The notes beneath the pieces are model-generated. The model was not told the DNA's origin. It worked only from the letters and a program-made list of their open reading frames with translations, and made no database searches. Below, piece after piece: positions 53,893-62,861 of a stretch of DNA of 64,000 nucleotides (positions are counted from its first letter, which is position 1; each line of letters opens with the position of its first letter). Location: the NCBI GenBank assembly GCA_036638975.1, contig JAVWJP010000008.1, positions 13,090 through 77,089 on the forward strand, given 5' to 3'. This stretch comes from JAVWJP01 sp036638975 (GTDB lineage Bacteria > Bacillota > Clostridia > Oscillospirales > Ruminococcaceae). Position numbers and translations under genes: made by a program.

Positions 53893-54369
53893 ATTATAAC
53901 CCGCTAATTTTGCAGATTTTTTAAAACGGTATTGTTCGCCCCGCCTGCGGCGGAGGGAACAGACAAGATAACAAAACAAATTATAACCCGCTAATTTTGC
54001 AGATTTTTTAAAACAGTGTCGNNNNNNNNNNNNNNNNNNNNNNNNNNNNNNNNNNNNNNNNNNNNNNNNNNNNNNNNNNNNNNNNNNNNNNNNNNNNNNN
54101 NNNNNNNNNNNNNNNNNNNNNCGCTAATTTTGCAGATTTTTTAAAACAGTGTCGTTCGCCCCGCCTGCGGCGGAGGGAACAGACAGGATAAGAGAACAAA
54201 TTATAACCCGCTAATTTTGCAGATTTTTTAAAACGGTATTGTTCGCCCCGCCTGCGGCGGTGGAACAGACAGGATAAGAAAACAAATTATAACCCGCTAA
54301 TTTTGCAGATTTTTTAAAACAGTGTCGTTCGCCCCGCCTGCGGCGGAGGAAACAGACAGGATAGCAAAA
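53890..54369. repeat. Tandem ~87-bp repeat array interrupted by an assembly gap
   Basis: Units begin CAAATTATAACCCGCTAATT at 53890, 53977, 54197 and 54283, with another unit partly hidden by the gap (visible from 54122). Unit lengths are 86-87 bp. Each has the same core TTTTGCAGATTTTTTAAAAC and the perfect hairpin CCGCCTGCGGCGG. Copies alternate between CGGTATT and CAGTGTC after AAAA. The last unit ends at 54369, after which only the first six bases recur. Confidence 0.92.
54022..54121. other. Assembly gap (100 N)
   Basis: Exactly 100 unknown bases lie inside the repeat array. This is a conventional placeholder, so the true copy number of the array is unknown. Confidence 0.99.
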
Positions 54370-54431
54370 CAAATATCATTAAAAATACTAAAACATTATT
54401 TTTGCGGGCATACTTTAGCAGAGGTGATTAT

Positions 54432-54608
54432 ATGGACTATGCAGGTTTTGTTAATTTCCCATTTCCAAATGGTTTTGGCGGCGGCGATGGCGGAGCCGAA
54501 AAGTTTTTCTATTCATTGTCGGACGAAGCCCAGCTAAAGCTTCTTGGCGGGTGTGAATCGTTTGACTGCTTTTACGCCAGAGTGCTTAAAGAAATGCAAA
54601 AAACCTAA
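54432..54608 (+). CDS. Small 58-residue protein, unknown
   Basis: Starts at ATG after GAGGTGAT and reads MDYAGFVNFPFPNGFGGGDG, then GAEKFFYSLSDEAQLKLLGG and CESFDCFYARVLKEMQKT. The N-terminus is aromatic and Gly-rich, the C-terminal 35 residues are likely helical. No family recognised. It is followed by a textbook terminator at 54620, which supports expression. It begins 63 bp after the repeat array. Confidence 0.72.
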   Translation: MDYAGFVNFPFPNGFGGGDGGAEKFFYSLSDEAQLKLLGGCESFDCFYARVLKEMQKT

Positions 54609-54619
54609 GGTAAAAAGAC

Positions 54620-54658
54620 GCCCGACGCTTACAAAATGTAAATGTCGGGCATTTTTTT
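54620..54658 (+). terminator. Terminator after the 58-residue gene
   Basis: GCCCGAC and GTCGGGC form a 7-bp stem, extended inside by ACAAAATGT, followed by ATTTTTTT. Confidence 0.85.
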
Positions 54659-55094
54659 AGTCTTGACGGCTTTCGCTTTGAAGCTGCGCAAAAAAAGCGG
54701 AAAGCGCATTGTAAATTGCAGCGGGTGTTTTGTGCTGTGCGGCAAGCTTTTCCATGGGGCAGCTGTCTGTGTCCTCACGGTTGCGAATCTCGCTTACAAG
54801 CGCACCATGCTCTGCCAAAATTCCATATTGCTCTAAAAATGCAGCCGCGGCTTTGCTCATAACATCGGCATAAATGTACGAAACACCGCCTAATATTAAT
54901 ATGGCTGCCGCCGCCTTGCCTATTATTTTGTCTGCAACGGCGGCGTTTTTAAGTGCCTCCGGTTTTTTATTGTAAATATCTAAAAGCGGCTTTATGCCGC
55001 GCCCTTGCATTACAAGCTCGTTGCCGTTTTCACATACTATAACGCAGCTTACGGGCAGATGCAGCTTTTCTTTTGCAAGGCTACTTGCTTTCAT
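54657..55094 (-). CDS. DUF1893-family protein
   Basis: A 145-residue protein matching DUF1893: LPVSCVIVCENGNELVMQGR, GIKPLLDIY, AAVADKIIGKAAAAILILGG, then YADVMSKAAAAFLEQYGI and IRNREDTDSCPMEKLA. The conserved Lys and Cys suggest an enzyme with a deaminase-like fold, but the reaction is not known. It overlaps the end of the ECF S-component gene by 14 bp, so the two are translationally coupled. Confidence 0.85.
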   Translation of the reverse strand: MKASSLAKEKLHLPVSCVIVCENGNELVMQGRGIKPLLDIYNKKPEALKNAAVADKIIGKAAAAILILGGVSYIYADVMSKAAAAFLEQYGILAEHGALVSEIRNREDTDSCPMEKLAAQHKTPAAIYNALSAFFAQLQSESRQD

Positions 55095-55623
55095 AATGCG
55101 ACACCAGCCTTACTACCGCGGGTACAAGCACAAGCTGAACGATAATCCCGGGCAGACCTAAAATGACAGAGCTTAAAACCGACACAGCCGGAGGCACTGT
55201 TAAGTGTAAAACAGCGCCTGTAAAAAGCAGTGCAAGTGCGTTAGCACAGCGCCCCGCTACCATGGCGCACACAAGCGCAAAGAGTACTCCGCGTTTACTT
55301 TTTTTGTAAATAAGCCCGCTTACAAGCCCGTAAACAGCAAGCTCAACAGTCATCATTGGCATTGTGGGGAACATTTTCGGCATACCGGTAAGCAGGGTTG
55401 ACAAAATGGGCAGAATAGCGCCGACAATCGCACCGTAAGGTCCTCCGCAAAGCAGACCCGCCAAAAATACAGGTAGGTGCATCGGCAAAAGTACAGGCCC
55501 TCCGGGCATACCCGAGAGGTGAATAAGCGTAGGCAAAATTAAGCCAACGGCTATAAGCAGCCCGCAAAGAACTACTTTTTTTGCAATGCCTTTATATGTC
55601 GGCTTTGTTATGGTGTTTTCCAT
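55081..55623 (-). CDS. ECF transporter S component
   Basis: A 180-residue protein with about five to six membrane segments and a motif-rich centre (LPTLIHLSGMPGGPVLLPMH, then LPVFLAGLLCGGPYGAIVG and LSTLLTGMPKMFPTMPMMTV). This is a substrate-capturing S unit that would use the shared EcfT/EcfA module, which is not in the window. The ligand is unknown; the partner DUF1893 gene overlaps its end. ATG 55623 follows GGAGGGA. Confidence 0.85.
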   Translation of the reverse strand: MENTITKPTYKGIAKKVVLCGLLIAVGLILPTLIHLSGMPGGPVLLPMHLPVFLAGLLCGGPYGAIVGAILPILSTLLTGMPKMFPTMPMMTVELAVYGLVSGLIYKKSKRGVLFALVCAMVAGRCANALALLFTGAVLHLTVPPAVSVLSSVILGLPGIIVQLVLVPAVVRLVSHYESK

Positions 55624-55685
55624 TTTGTCCCTCCGTGTTTTTGTTTTTGTCACGTGTATGCGGTATAGGCAGTAAGCCGTTTAAG

Positions 55686-55761
55686 TGGCACGCCCGGCGC
55701 GAATTGAACGCGCGACCCCTCGCTTAGGAGGCGAGTGCTCTATCCCCTGAGCTACGGGCGC
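55686..55761 (-). tRNA. tRNA-Arg (anticodon CCU)
   Basis: On the reverse strand GCGCCCG pairs with CGGGCGT as the acceptor stem. The D arm is AGCTC...GAGC, the anticodon stem CTCGC/GCGAG encloses the loop CTCCTAA with anticodon CCT, and the T arm GCGCG TTCAATT CGCGC is intact. The 3' CCA is encoded (55686-55688). Confidence 0.96.
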
Positions 55762-55912
55762 ATATTAAAAACTGTACATCTCATTTTATACTAAAGCAAA
55801 AGCGGTGTCAATCGTATAGATGATTAAAGATTGCAATTTTGTTGCGGGGGGCTTTCATAAAGTTTTAAAAAGTGCTATATTAGGTAAATAGAGCGAATGG
55901 AGGTTTCCAGAT

Positions 55913-56326
55913 ATGAAGCATGAAAAATCTTGCGGTGCGCTTGTTTACCGAAAAAAAGATTCTTCTCCGCCGGAGCTGCTGCTTATACGTCACCGTTACG
56001 GCGGGCATTGGTCGTTCCCGAAGGGGCACGTTGAAGAAGGCGAAAACGAGGTTCAAACGGCACTGCGTGAAGTAAAAGAAGAAACAGGGCTTACTATAGA
56101 GCTTATAGATGGCTTTAGAGAATGCGTTGAGTATTACCCAAAGCCGAATGTTAAAAAACTGGTGGTATATTTTTTGGGCTATGCAAAAGACGACAATGTC
56201 CATAAGCAAGACGAAGAAGTAAGCGAAACAAAATGGCTGGGGGTAGATGACGCATTGGTTGCTGTCACTTTTAAAAACGACAAAAACCTTATAGTTGCGG
56301 CAAAAGCTTTGCTGTCAGGTCTGTAA
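55913..56326 (+). CDS. Nudix hydrolase, Ap4A-type
   Basis: A 137-residue protein with the Nudix box GHVEEGENEVQTALREVKEE then TGL (GX5EX7REUXEEXGU). The preceding GHWSFPKG and the size are typical of bis(5'-nucleosyl)-tetraphosphatases (asymmetrical), but other nucleotides are possible. GGAGG site before the ATG. Confidence 0.9.
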   Translation: MKHEKSCGALVYRKKDSSPPELLLIRHRYGGHWSFPKGHVEEGENEVQTALREVKEETGLTIELIDGFRECVEYYPKPNVKKLVVYFLGYAKDDNVHKQDEEVSETKWLGVDDALVAVTFKNDKNLIVAAKALLSGL

Positions 56327-56396
56327 TAAATATAAAAGGGTGCTGCTTGCGCCCTTGCGCGGGTTTTTCGCGCTTAAAAAAAGGAGTGCCGATACT

Positions 56397-57779
56397 GTGC
56401 AGTTTCAATTACCCGAAAAAAGGCGTTCGTCGCTTACAACTTCGCCCGCACGCGCTATATGTTTAAGCTTTTTTGCCGTTATAGCGGTGGGCACATTGCT
56501 ACTTACCCTGCCAATTTCCTCCCAAAGCAGGCAGTTTACTTCTGTTTTGGATTGTCTTTTTACAGCTACCAGCGCCACCTGCGTTACGGGGCTTGTTGTG
56601 CTTGACACAGGCACGTACTGGAGCCTTTTTGGGCAAGTCACTATACTCGCCCTTATACAAATAGGCGGGCTGGGGCTTGTAACAATAACTACATTCTTTA
56701 ACATTGCCATAGGAAAGCGTCTGGGGTTTAGGTCTATGCAGCGCGCACAAGAGGCTATGAGCCTTGACGGCGTCATGGATATAAACAATATGATACAAAT
56801 TATTATTAAGGCATCGTTTGTTGTAGAAACCACCGGTGCGCTTATACTTATGACTGTTTTTGTGCCAAAATATGGGCTGGAGGGTCTGTTTATATCTATA
56901 TTTTTGGCGGTTTCTGCGTTTTGCAACGCGGGCTTCGATACACTGGGAGTTATAGACGGACCATTTGCCTCGCTTACAGCTTATGTCGGTCACCCTGTAG
57001 TGGTTTTAACAATAACAGGGCTTATAATATTAGGCGGGCTGGGCTTTTTGGTGTGGGGCGACCTTATGCACTACAATAAGACAAAAAAGCTTATGCTGCA
57101 TAGCCGTGTGGTGCTGCTTTTAACCGCTATTTTAATTGTGGGCGGTACGGTGCTGTTTTTAATATGCGAGTGGCAAAACCCAAAAACCTTGCAGCCGCTT
57201 TCGACAGGCGACAAGCTTTGGGCGGCGTACTTTCAGTCTGTAACCACACGTACAGCGGGCTTTAACACCATAGATATAGTTGCCATGAACCCGCTGACTA
57301 AGGTTATAGCCATGGTGCTTATGTTTATAGGCGCGGCACCCGGCTCTACAGGCGGCGGAATAAAGGTTACTACTATAGCGGTTGTTGCAATGACGGTGGT
57401 TTCGGTAATACGCGGGCGCGAGGACACTATAGTTATGCACCGCCGTGTTATAAAAAGCACCGTGTACAAGTCGCTTTCTATAGTTGTGCTTGCTGCACTG
57501 CTTGTAATAGGCGCGGCAAGCATAATCTACTTTACTACAGCCGAGAGCCTGCTAGATACCGGCATAGATGCAATGTTTGAGTCGGTTTCGGCATTTGCGA
57601 CGGTCGGTCTTTCTGCCGGCGTTACAGCTATAGCAAATGTGCCCTCAAAGCTTGTCCTTATACTTACAATGTTTACGGGGCGCGTAGGTCCTATATCGTT
57701 TGTGCTTTCGCTTGCGGCACACTATGACGGAGTAAATAAAAACGAGGTAGTACCGGACGGGCGCATCATGGTAGGCTAA
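56397..57779 (+). CDS. ktrB: KtrB/TrkH-type potassium transporter subunit
   Basis: A 460-residue membrane protein with four M1-P-M2 repeats. The selectivity loops are TATSATCVTGLVV, SAFCNAGFDT, SVTTRTAGFNT and SAFATVGLSAG. The TAGFNT and GSTGGGIK motifs mark the third repeat. It is the channel-like part of a Na-linked potassium uptake system. The regulator ktrA is not adjacent. I chose GTG 56397, 10 bp after AAGGAG; the frame extends back into the Nudix gene. Confidence 0.9.
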   Translation: MQFQLPEKRRSSLTTSPARAICLSFFAVIAVGTLLLTLPISSQSRQFTSVLDCLFTATSATCVTGLVVLDTGTYWSLFGQVTILALIQIGGLGLVTITTFFNIAIGKRLGFRSMQRAQEAMSLDGVMDINNMIQIIIKASFVVETTGALILMTVFVPKYGLEGLFISIFLAVSAFCNAGFDTLGVIDGPFASLTAYVGHPVVVLTITGLIILGGLGFLVWGDLMHYNKTKKLMLHSRVVLLLTAILIVGGTVLFLICEWQNPKTLQPLSTGDKLWAAYFQSVTTRTAGFNTIDIVAMNPLTKVIAMVLMFIGAAPGSTGGGIKVTTIAVVAMTVVSVIRGREDTIVMHRRVIKSTVYKSLSIVVLAALLVIGAASIIYFTTAESLLDTGIDAMFESVSAFATVGLSAGVTAIANVPSKLVLILTMFTGRVGPISFVLSLAAHYDGVNKNEVVPDGRIMVG

Positions 57780-57797
57780 AGGCAAAATTGAATTACA

Positions 57798-57836
57798 GCC
57801 CTTGCACTGTGTCGTTTTGGCAGTGCAGGGGCTTTT
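57798..57836 (+). terminator. Terminator after ktrB
   Basis: GCCCTTGCACTG pairs with CAGTGCAGGGGC (one mismatch) and is followed by TTTTATT. It lies between the convergent ktrB and spoIID genes. Confidence 0.78.
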
Positions 57837-57837
57837 A

Positions 57838-58950
57838 TTATGCTATTTTTTGCAGCTCGCAGCCTGTGTAGTAGTGCATGGCTATTTCTTTAAAATCAGC
57901 CCCCTGCCGCGCCATATAATCGGCACCGTACTGCGAAAGCCCAACCCCATGCCCATAGCCTTTTACTGTAAAGGTAAAGCTTTTGCCGTCACAGCCTATG
58001 GTAAAATTTGACGAGCGCAGCTTAAAAACCCTTCTCATATCTATCCCGCTAAGAGCTTGCCCGCCGCACTTTACCTCCAGCACATAGCCCGAGGGCGAAT
58101 GCTTTGTTATGTCAAACCATTTTTTGCAGTTTTTGTTTAAGCTTATTTTTGGGTTTTCGCTTAGTAATATCTCTTTGACCTCTGCTGCTGTAAAAACAGC
58201 GCTGCTCTCAAAGCCCTCCGCAAGGGTATCTCCAAAGCTTTCGGCAGGGGCAAGGTACGGAGCATTGCCTTGCCAAACATTAGAGGCGCTTTCGGTTTTA
58301 CCTCCGCTTAGCGAGTGGTAAGCCGCGACTATAGGCTCGCCGCCGTAAACTGCCACATAGTCCCCGCCCATGTCGGCTGCTCTGCATATCTTCCCCCAGT
58401 AAACAGTAAACTTTTCGCCAAATCGTTTTTTTGCCTGCGCTTCTGTGACATAACCGTGCCAATTGTCGGGGTCACAGGCAAAATCTGCCCCCAAAAGAGC
58501 GGGGTCGCGCTTTTGTTCTTGCTCTTTTTTACAGCGAAGCGCATAGGTGTTTGCCGCCAAAGCTTGTGCCGCCAGAGCCTGTGTGTGAAAGCGCGGTGGC
58601 ATTTCGGCGCATACCGCGCCGCGCACGTAGTCCTTGCGAGAAACATTTTCGACCTCGCCGCTTGCCTTGTTAAGTATTTTAAATTCATCGTCGGCATTTT
58701 TGTACGGCTTTGCTTTTTTAGCATATTCTTCTGCGGCTTTTTCTTCTTTTCGGCGTTCTGCGGCTTTTTCCGCAACCTCGGTTGCAATCTCTTTTGCGGC
58801 TTGCGGTGCTTCGGCTTTTTCGGCAGCAGAAGATGCGGGCAGAGATGGCTGCGGGGGTATAGCTGCTTTAAAGCTGTCAAACCCGCCTATCATTGGCAGG
58901 CAAAGCGTTAGCACGGCAAAAAGGGCAAAAAGCCCAATGTAAAACCTCAT
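57838..58950 (-). CDS. spoIID: Stage II sporulation protein D (lytic transglycosylase)
   Basis: A 370-residue protein: N-terminal membrane anchor, a Lys/Glu/Ala-rich coiled linker (about 35-85), then the SpoIID domain with DYVRGAVCAEMPPRFHTQAL (catalytic Glu about 116), AYHSLSGGKTESASNVWQGN and the end TVKGYGHGVGLSQYGADYMA. SpoIID cuts glycan strands during engulfment with SpoIIP. ATG at 58950 lies 13 bp after AAGGAG; a GTG 12 bp earlier is too close to that site. Confidence 0.93.
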   Translation of the reverse strand: MRFYIGLFALFAVLTLCLPMIGGFDSFKAAIPPQPSLPASSAAEKAEAPQAAKEIATEVAEKAAERRKEEKAAEEYAKKAKPYKNADDEFKILNKASGEVENVSRKDYVRGAVCAEMPPRFHTQALAAQALAANTYALRCKKEQEQKRDPALLGADFACDPDNWHGYVTEAQAKKRFGEKFTVYWGKICRAADMGGDYVAVYGGEPIVAAYHSLSGGKTESASNVWQGNAPYLAPAESFGDTLAEGFESSAVFTAAEVKEILLSENPKISLNKNCKKWFDITKHSPSGYVLEVKCGGQALSGIDMRRVFKLRSSNFTIGCDGKSFTFTVKGYGHGVGLSQYGADYMARQGADFKEIAMHYYTGCELQKIA

Positions 58951-59216
58951 GTTAAGCAGCACACTCCTTCAGCACAATATAACAGACCATACCCAATATA
59001 TGAGGCTGATATCTTTTGCTATATAATATTTAAAATATTATGCAAAAAGTACAACCTTTATGCAGCGGGCGGTCTGCGTACTTGCTATTTGACATAAAAA
59101 AATGTATGATATTCTTGCTTAAATAAAATAATTATTTAAGACTTTTCCGCCTTACGCTGCGGAGGATATTCAGAATATTAAATTTAAAGCTACTATGAAG
59201 GGCGGCTGAGCTTATC

Positions 59217-60053
59217 TTGAAAAAAAATATTTCTGCGCTTCGTCCGTCTTTTTTGCTTTTTGTTTTTGGAGGATTTCTGCTTACTGCTTTTAGGGTGGTA
59301 TTAAAAATAAAATTTACAGATGCAAAAACAGGCTTTTATACCGCAAACAGTATAATGCCTTTAATATTTTATATTTCTTATGCCGCCTTGCTTTGCGCTG
59401 CCGCTGTGCTTGCCTGTACGGGCAAAGAAATGCTTGAGAATAAGCCGCTTCCTAATTTTGGCGCGGTAAGCTGGTCTGCACTGGTTTTGGGCTTTAGTAT
59501 AGAGTACAAGACACTTGCCGATATTATGATGCTTTACACGCGCTTTACGTCCTCTGACAAGATAAAGACTGCCACAAACACGGCTGTGGGGCTTGCTACC
59601 ATTGCTTTTTCGGCAGCGGCGGGGATAATTATGATAATATTGGCGATACATATGGGTGCGGGCGCTATGCGGGTGTACATGGGCTCGGTTTCGCTTGCTG
59701 TACCGGTTTTGTACCGCTGTCTTGTGCTGGTAGAGCGCTTTACGGGGCATACTTCATCTCTTGCTGTTTCGGACGACGTACTTGAGATACTTATGCTCAT
59801 TTTTGCCATACTCTTTATGGTGGGGCACTCGCGGGTGCTTACGCGCATTAAAGTAGGCTTAGGTCACAGGCTTTTAGAGTTTGCGGGCTATGCCTGCGGC
59901 ATTACAACTATATTGCTTTGGGTGCCGCGCATTGTGGCTATTCCGTTTTTGCAGTACGAGCTTACAAGCAAAAACAGCGCCACACTGCTGTGTGACGCTG
60001 CCCTTATGCTTTATGCGGTTTTGTTTACAAAGCGAGTTACGCAAACGCTTTAG
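59217..60053 (+). CDS. Multi-pass membrane protein, unknown function
   Basis: A 278-residue protein with about seven hydrophobic segments and short charged loops. I recognise no family or catalytic motif. TTG start after GGGCGG, spacing about 11. The upstream TTGCTA-17-TATGAT near 59080-59110 could be its promoter. Its last 17 bp overlap the end of the convergent lipoprotein gene. Confidence 0.65.
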   Translation: MKKNISALRPSFLLFVFGGFLLTAFRVVLKIKFTDAKTGFYTANSIMPLIFYISYAALLCAAAVLACTGKEMLENKPLPNFGAVSWSALVLGFSIEYKTLADIMMLYTRFTSSDKIKTATNTAVGLATIAFSAAAGIIMIILAIHMGAGAMRVYMGSVSLAVPVLYRCLVLVERFTGHTSSLAVSDDVLEILMLIFAILFMVGHSRVLTRIKVGLGHRLLEFAGYACGITTILLWVPRIVAIPFLQYELTSKNSATLLCDAALMLYAVLFTKRVTQTL

Positions 60054-61038
60054 TCATGTACCTTTTGCTGTTGTCGTCAGACGACTTTAGAACCTTAGGC
60101 GCAGCTGATTTTTGCTCGGCGGCTTTTGCTGTTCCGCTTTTTGCTGCACTTAAAATTGCGTTGGCGTTGTCATATCCCATCTGCCAGTAATCAGTTGCCG
60201 CAATAGCCCTTATCGCACTGCTTTCACTCTTTAAAACAGAGGCGATTTCTTCGTTAAGCCCTATGCCGAATATTGCGGTCTTGCGCTTAAAAGCGGGGTC
60301 TGCGACAGCTTTTTGGCTTGCCAAAAGCCCGTCGGCATCGGTGCAGAATATAATTTCGGCAGCCTTGTCACCTGCGCCATCAAAGTAGCCTTTAAGCTGA
60401 GTTGTCATTTCTTCGACACTTGCGCTTTTTATGTTGCGCACAGGTTTTGCGTCCTTCATGTCTTTAATTTGGTCTAAAAAGCCATTAAGCTTTTGTATAT
60501 TTTCATTTTTGTTTTTTGATATGTGCTCTAAAATCATAATATCGGCTTTGCCGCCAAGCTCTGCTTCTATATATGCCTTTGCCTCTTTGCCTGCCGCCGC
60601 GCCAAGGTCGTAGTCAGAGGTGTATGGTGCTAAGACGGCAAAATCGTTGTTTTTAAGCGGCATATTCACAATCGCTATAGGCACTCCCCTTGCTGCGGCG
60701 CGGCTAAGCTCTGCCACCGAAGCCTCACCCGCAGACGGCATGGATATAATTCCGTCGCAGTTTTCGCTGTTAAGCTCTGCTAAGGCTTTGCGCTCTGCCT
60801 GTGCGTCACCGTAAAAATCAGTCATATTAATCTTTATATTAAGCTCTTTTGCCGCCGCAAGAAAGCCCGCAAGGGTTTGCTTTGCGGCGGTGTCTTCGGC
60901 TTTGAATACTGCTGCAATTTTGTAGCTTATGACCTCCGGCTCACTTATAGAGGACGCCTCCGAAACATCTTTTTTGCCGCAGGCAGCGGCAGAAAGGCAA
61001 AGAGCCGCGGATAAAAGTATTGTAATTATCTTTTTCAT
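60037..61038 (-). CDS. Periplasmic-binding-protein-type lipoprotein
   Basis: A 333-residue lipoprotein: MKKIITILLSAALCLSAAAC is the signal and lipobox. The body has a type 1 periplasmic-binding fold (YKIAAVFKAEDTAAKQTLAG, NCDGIISMPSAGEASVAELS, GVPIAIVNMPL, AAEIIFCTDADGLLASQKAV, ATDYWQMGYDNANAI). It looks like a sugar-type ABC binding protein, but no permease is adjacent. AAGGAG site. Confidence 0.85.
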   Translation of the reverse strand: MKKIITILLSAALCLSAAACGKKDVSEASSISEPEVISYKIAAVFKAEDTAAKQTLAGFLAAAKELNIKINMTDFYGDAQAERKALAELNSENCDGIISMPSAGEASVAELSRAAARGVPIAIVNMPLKNNDFAVLAPYTSDYDLGAAAGKEAKAYIEAELGGKADIMILEHISKNKNENIQKLNGFLDQIKDMKDAKPVRNIKSASVEEMTTQLKGYFDGAGDKAAEIIFCTDADGLLASQKAVADPAFKRKTAIFGIGLNEEIASVLKSESSAIRAIAATDYWQMGYDNANAILSAAKSGTAKAAEQKSAAPKVLKSSDDNSKRYMTKAFA

Positions 61039-61254
61039 TTTTATGCTCCTTATAATGTATTGCTTGTACAGGTAGATGGTTACCTTGTTTTTTTATGTGC
61101 TTTTGACAAGTGAAAAGTAGATATTAAAAAATATTACTATTACATAATAGTATATTAATAGAACAATGTCGAGTAAAAACCACAAAAAATAAGTTGCAAA
61201 CTATGCGGGGTAATGGTAGAATATCGTTACTGATTTAGCAAAGGGGTGTGTGCT

Positions 61255-61833
61255 GTGTATAAAACGCCGTTTTTAAAGGAATATTGGAAAAGCGCTGCAT
61301 TGGAGGTTAAAAGCTTGCGTATGCTTGCTGTGGCGGCGCTTTTTGTAGGGCTGCACGTTGTTGTAAGCGCTTTTTTTGTGCCAATAGGAGAAAACCTGCG
61401 AATATATGCGAGCTTTTTTGTAACCGCGCTGGGCTCGTTTATATATGGACCTGTATTTTCGGTTATGGTTGGCTTTGCGGGCGATATTTTAGGCTTTTTC
61501 ATTCATCCCTCCGGCGGGTTTTTCCCCGGGTACACTTTAACGGCTATGGTAAGCGGGCTTTGCTATGCTTTGTTTCTTTACCGTGCGCGCCTTAGCTTTT
61601 TGCGCGTGTTTTTGTGCAAAATGTGTGTCAATATTTTTATAAATGTGGGTTTAGGCTCGCTTTGGAGCGCTATTCTTTACGGAAAAGGTTTTTATTATTA
61701 TTTTGTAAAAAGTGCGCTGAAAAACTTTATATTGCTTTTGCCGGAGGTGCTTTTATTGGTGCTGTTTTTACGGGCAATGCTGCCTGTTTTGCGCAGACTG
61801 TCACTTGTTCCAAGCGAAAGCAGCTTTAAATAA
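61255..61833 (+). CDS. ECF transporter S component, FolT-like
   Basis: A 192-residue membrane protein with five to six segments. RMLAVAALFVGLHVVVSAFF and FVPIGENLRIYASF then SFIYGPVFSVMVGFAGDILG are reminiscent of FolT folate S components, although the ligand is not certain. GTG 61255 is 8 bp after AAGGGG. No ECF module genes are in the window. Confidence 0.78.
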   Translation: MYKTPFLKEYWKSAALEVKSLRMLAVAALFVGLHVVVSAFFVPIGENLRIYASFFVTALGSFIYGPVFSVMVGFAGDILGFFIHPSGGFFPGYTLTAMVSGLCYALFLYRARLSFLRVFLCKMCVNIFINVGLGSLWSAILYGKGFYYYFVKSALKNFILLLPEVLLLVLFLRAMLPVLRRLSLVPSESSFK

Positions 61834-61950
61834 GCATATAAAGCTTTAACAGTGCATAATGTATCAGAGCGGTATTTATTAAAACTGGCATACCAAAGCG
61901 AAATTTTTCATATATTCACTAGTAATATTAAATTATAGCGGGTGATTATT

Positions 61951-62832
61951 TTGAAAAGGCTTTGGGGTAGCTCGGTTTTTTTAGTTTCGGCACTGCTTTG
62001 TGTTTCGCTTGCATCGCTTTGCGGGCATATAGCCGGTCGCGCTTCTGCAACGGCTGTGCAAAGTACGGCGGACGTGCAAACAATAAAGCTACCTATAGTG
62101 ATGTATCATCATGTTTTAAAGGAGCAGGCAAGGCTTAACAAATACACCGTGTCGCCGGCAGAGCTTAGGTGCGATTTTGAATATATCAAGGCACAGGGCT
62201 ATACAGCAGTTTTGCCGTCAGAGCTTATAGAATACTGCGAAAAAGGCACTCCCCTGCCCAAACGCCCTATAATGATAAGCTTTGATGACGGACACGAAAG
62301 CTTTTACGAGTATGTGTACCCCATGCTGCGGGAGTACGGCTATAAAGCTGTTTTTTCACCTGTCGGAGTTTATACAGACAGGTATTCAACGCAGGAGGAC
62401 CACCACATAAGCTATTCTCATTGCACATGGAGCGAGCTTAAAGAGTTACAGCAGAGCGGGCTTGTTGAGATAGAAAACCATAGCTATAACCTGCACGAAA
62501 ACAAAAACGGCAGGCATGGCTCTAAAAAAAAGCAGGGCGAAAGCGACGGGGAATACCGCAAGGTGTTGCTTGACGATATAGGAAAAATGCAGGACGAGTG
62601 CGAAAATTTTTTGGGCGTTCGTCCCAACACTTTTACATATCCGTATGGTCAGATAAGCGCTGAAGCTTTGCCTATACTTAAAGAGATGGGCTTTAAAGCG
62701 GCGCTTATATGCCAAGAAAAGTTTAATTATCTTACGGGGGAGCCTGAGGAGCTTTACCATTTAAACCGTTTTAACCGCGCACATAATGATTCGCTGAAAG
62801 CTATATTGGAGCGGGCGGAAAGTGCGGAATAA
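61951..62832 (+). CDS. Polysaccharide deacetylase (NodB-type)
   Basis: A 293-residue secreted or anchored protein: signal-anchor (about 1-30), then PIVMYHHVLKE, the metal motif MISFDDGHESFYEYVYPML, EIENHSYNLH with the metal histidines, and FTYPYG. Enzymes of this type remove acetyl groups from peptidoglycan or other polysaccharides. TTG 61951 follows GGGTGA. Substrate not known. Confidence 0.88.
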   Translation: MKRLWGSSVFLVSALLCVSLASLCGHIAGRASATAVQSTADVQTIKLPIVMYHHVLKEQARLNKYTVSPAELRCDFEYIKAQGYTAVLPSELIEYCEKGTPLPKRPIMISFDDGHESFYEYVYPMLREYGYKAVFSPVGVYTDRYSTQEDHHISYSHCTWSELKELQQSGLVEIENHSYNLHENKNGRHGSKKKQGESDGEYRKVLLDDIGKMQDECENFLGVRPNTFTYPYGQISAEALPILKEMGFKAALICQEKFNYLTGEPEELYHLNRFNRAHNDSLKAILERAESAE

Positions 62833-62861
62833 TTGTGCATCTTGCGCGTCGAGGCACTCGA

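Noticed and set aside
53890..54369. CRISPR array
   Set aside because: The units are about 87 bp head-to-tail with no unique spacers and no cas genes nearby.
61039..61254. THF or other riboswitch before the FolT-like gene
   Set aside because: I found no conserved riboswitch core; only a weak GTAA/TTAC inverted pair is visible.
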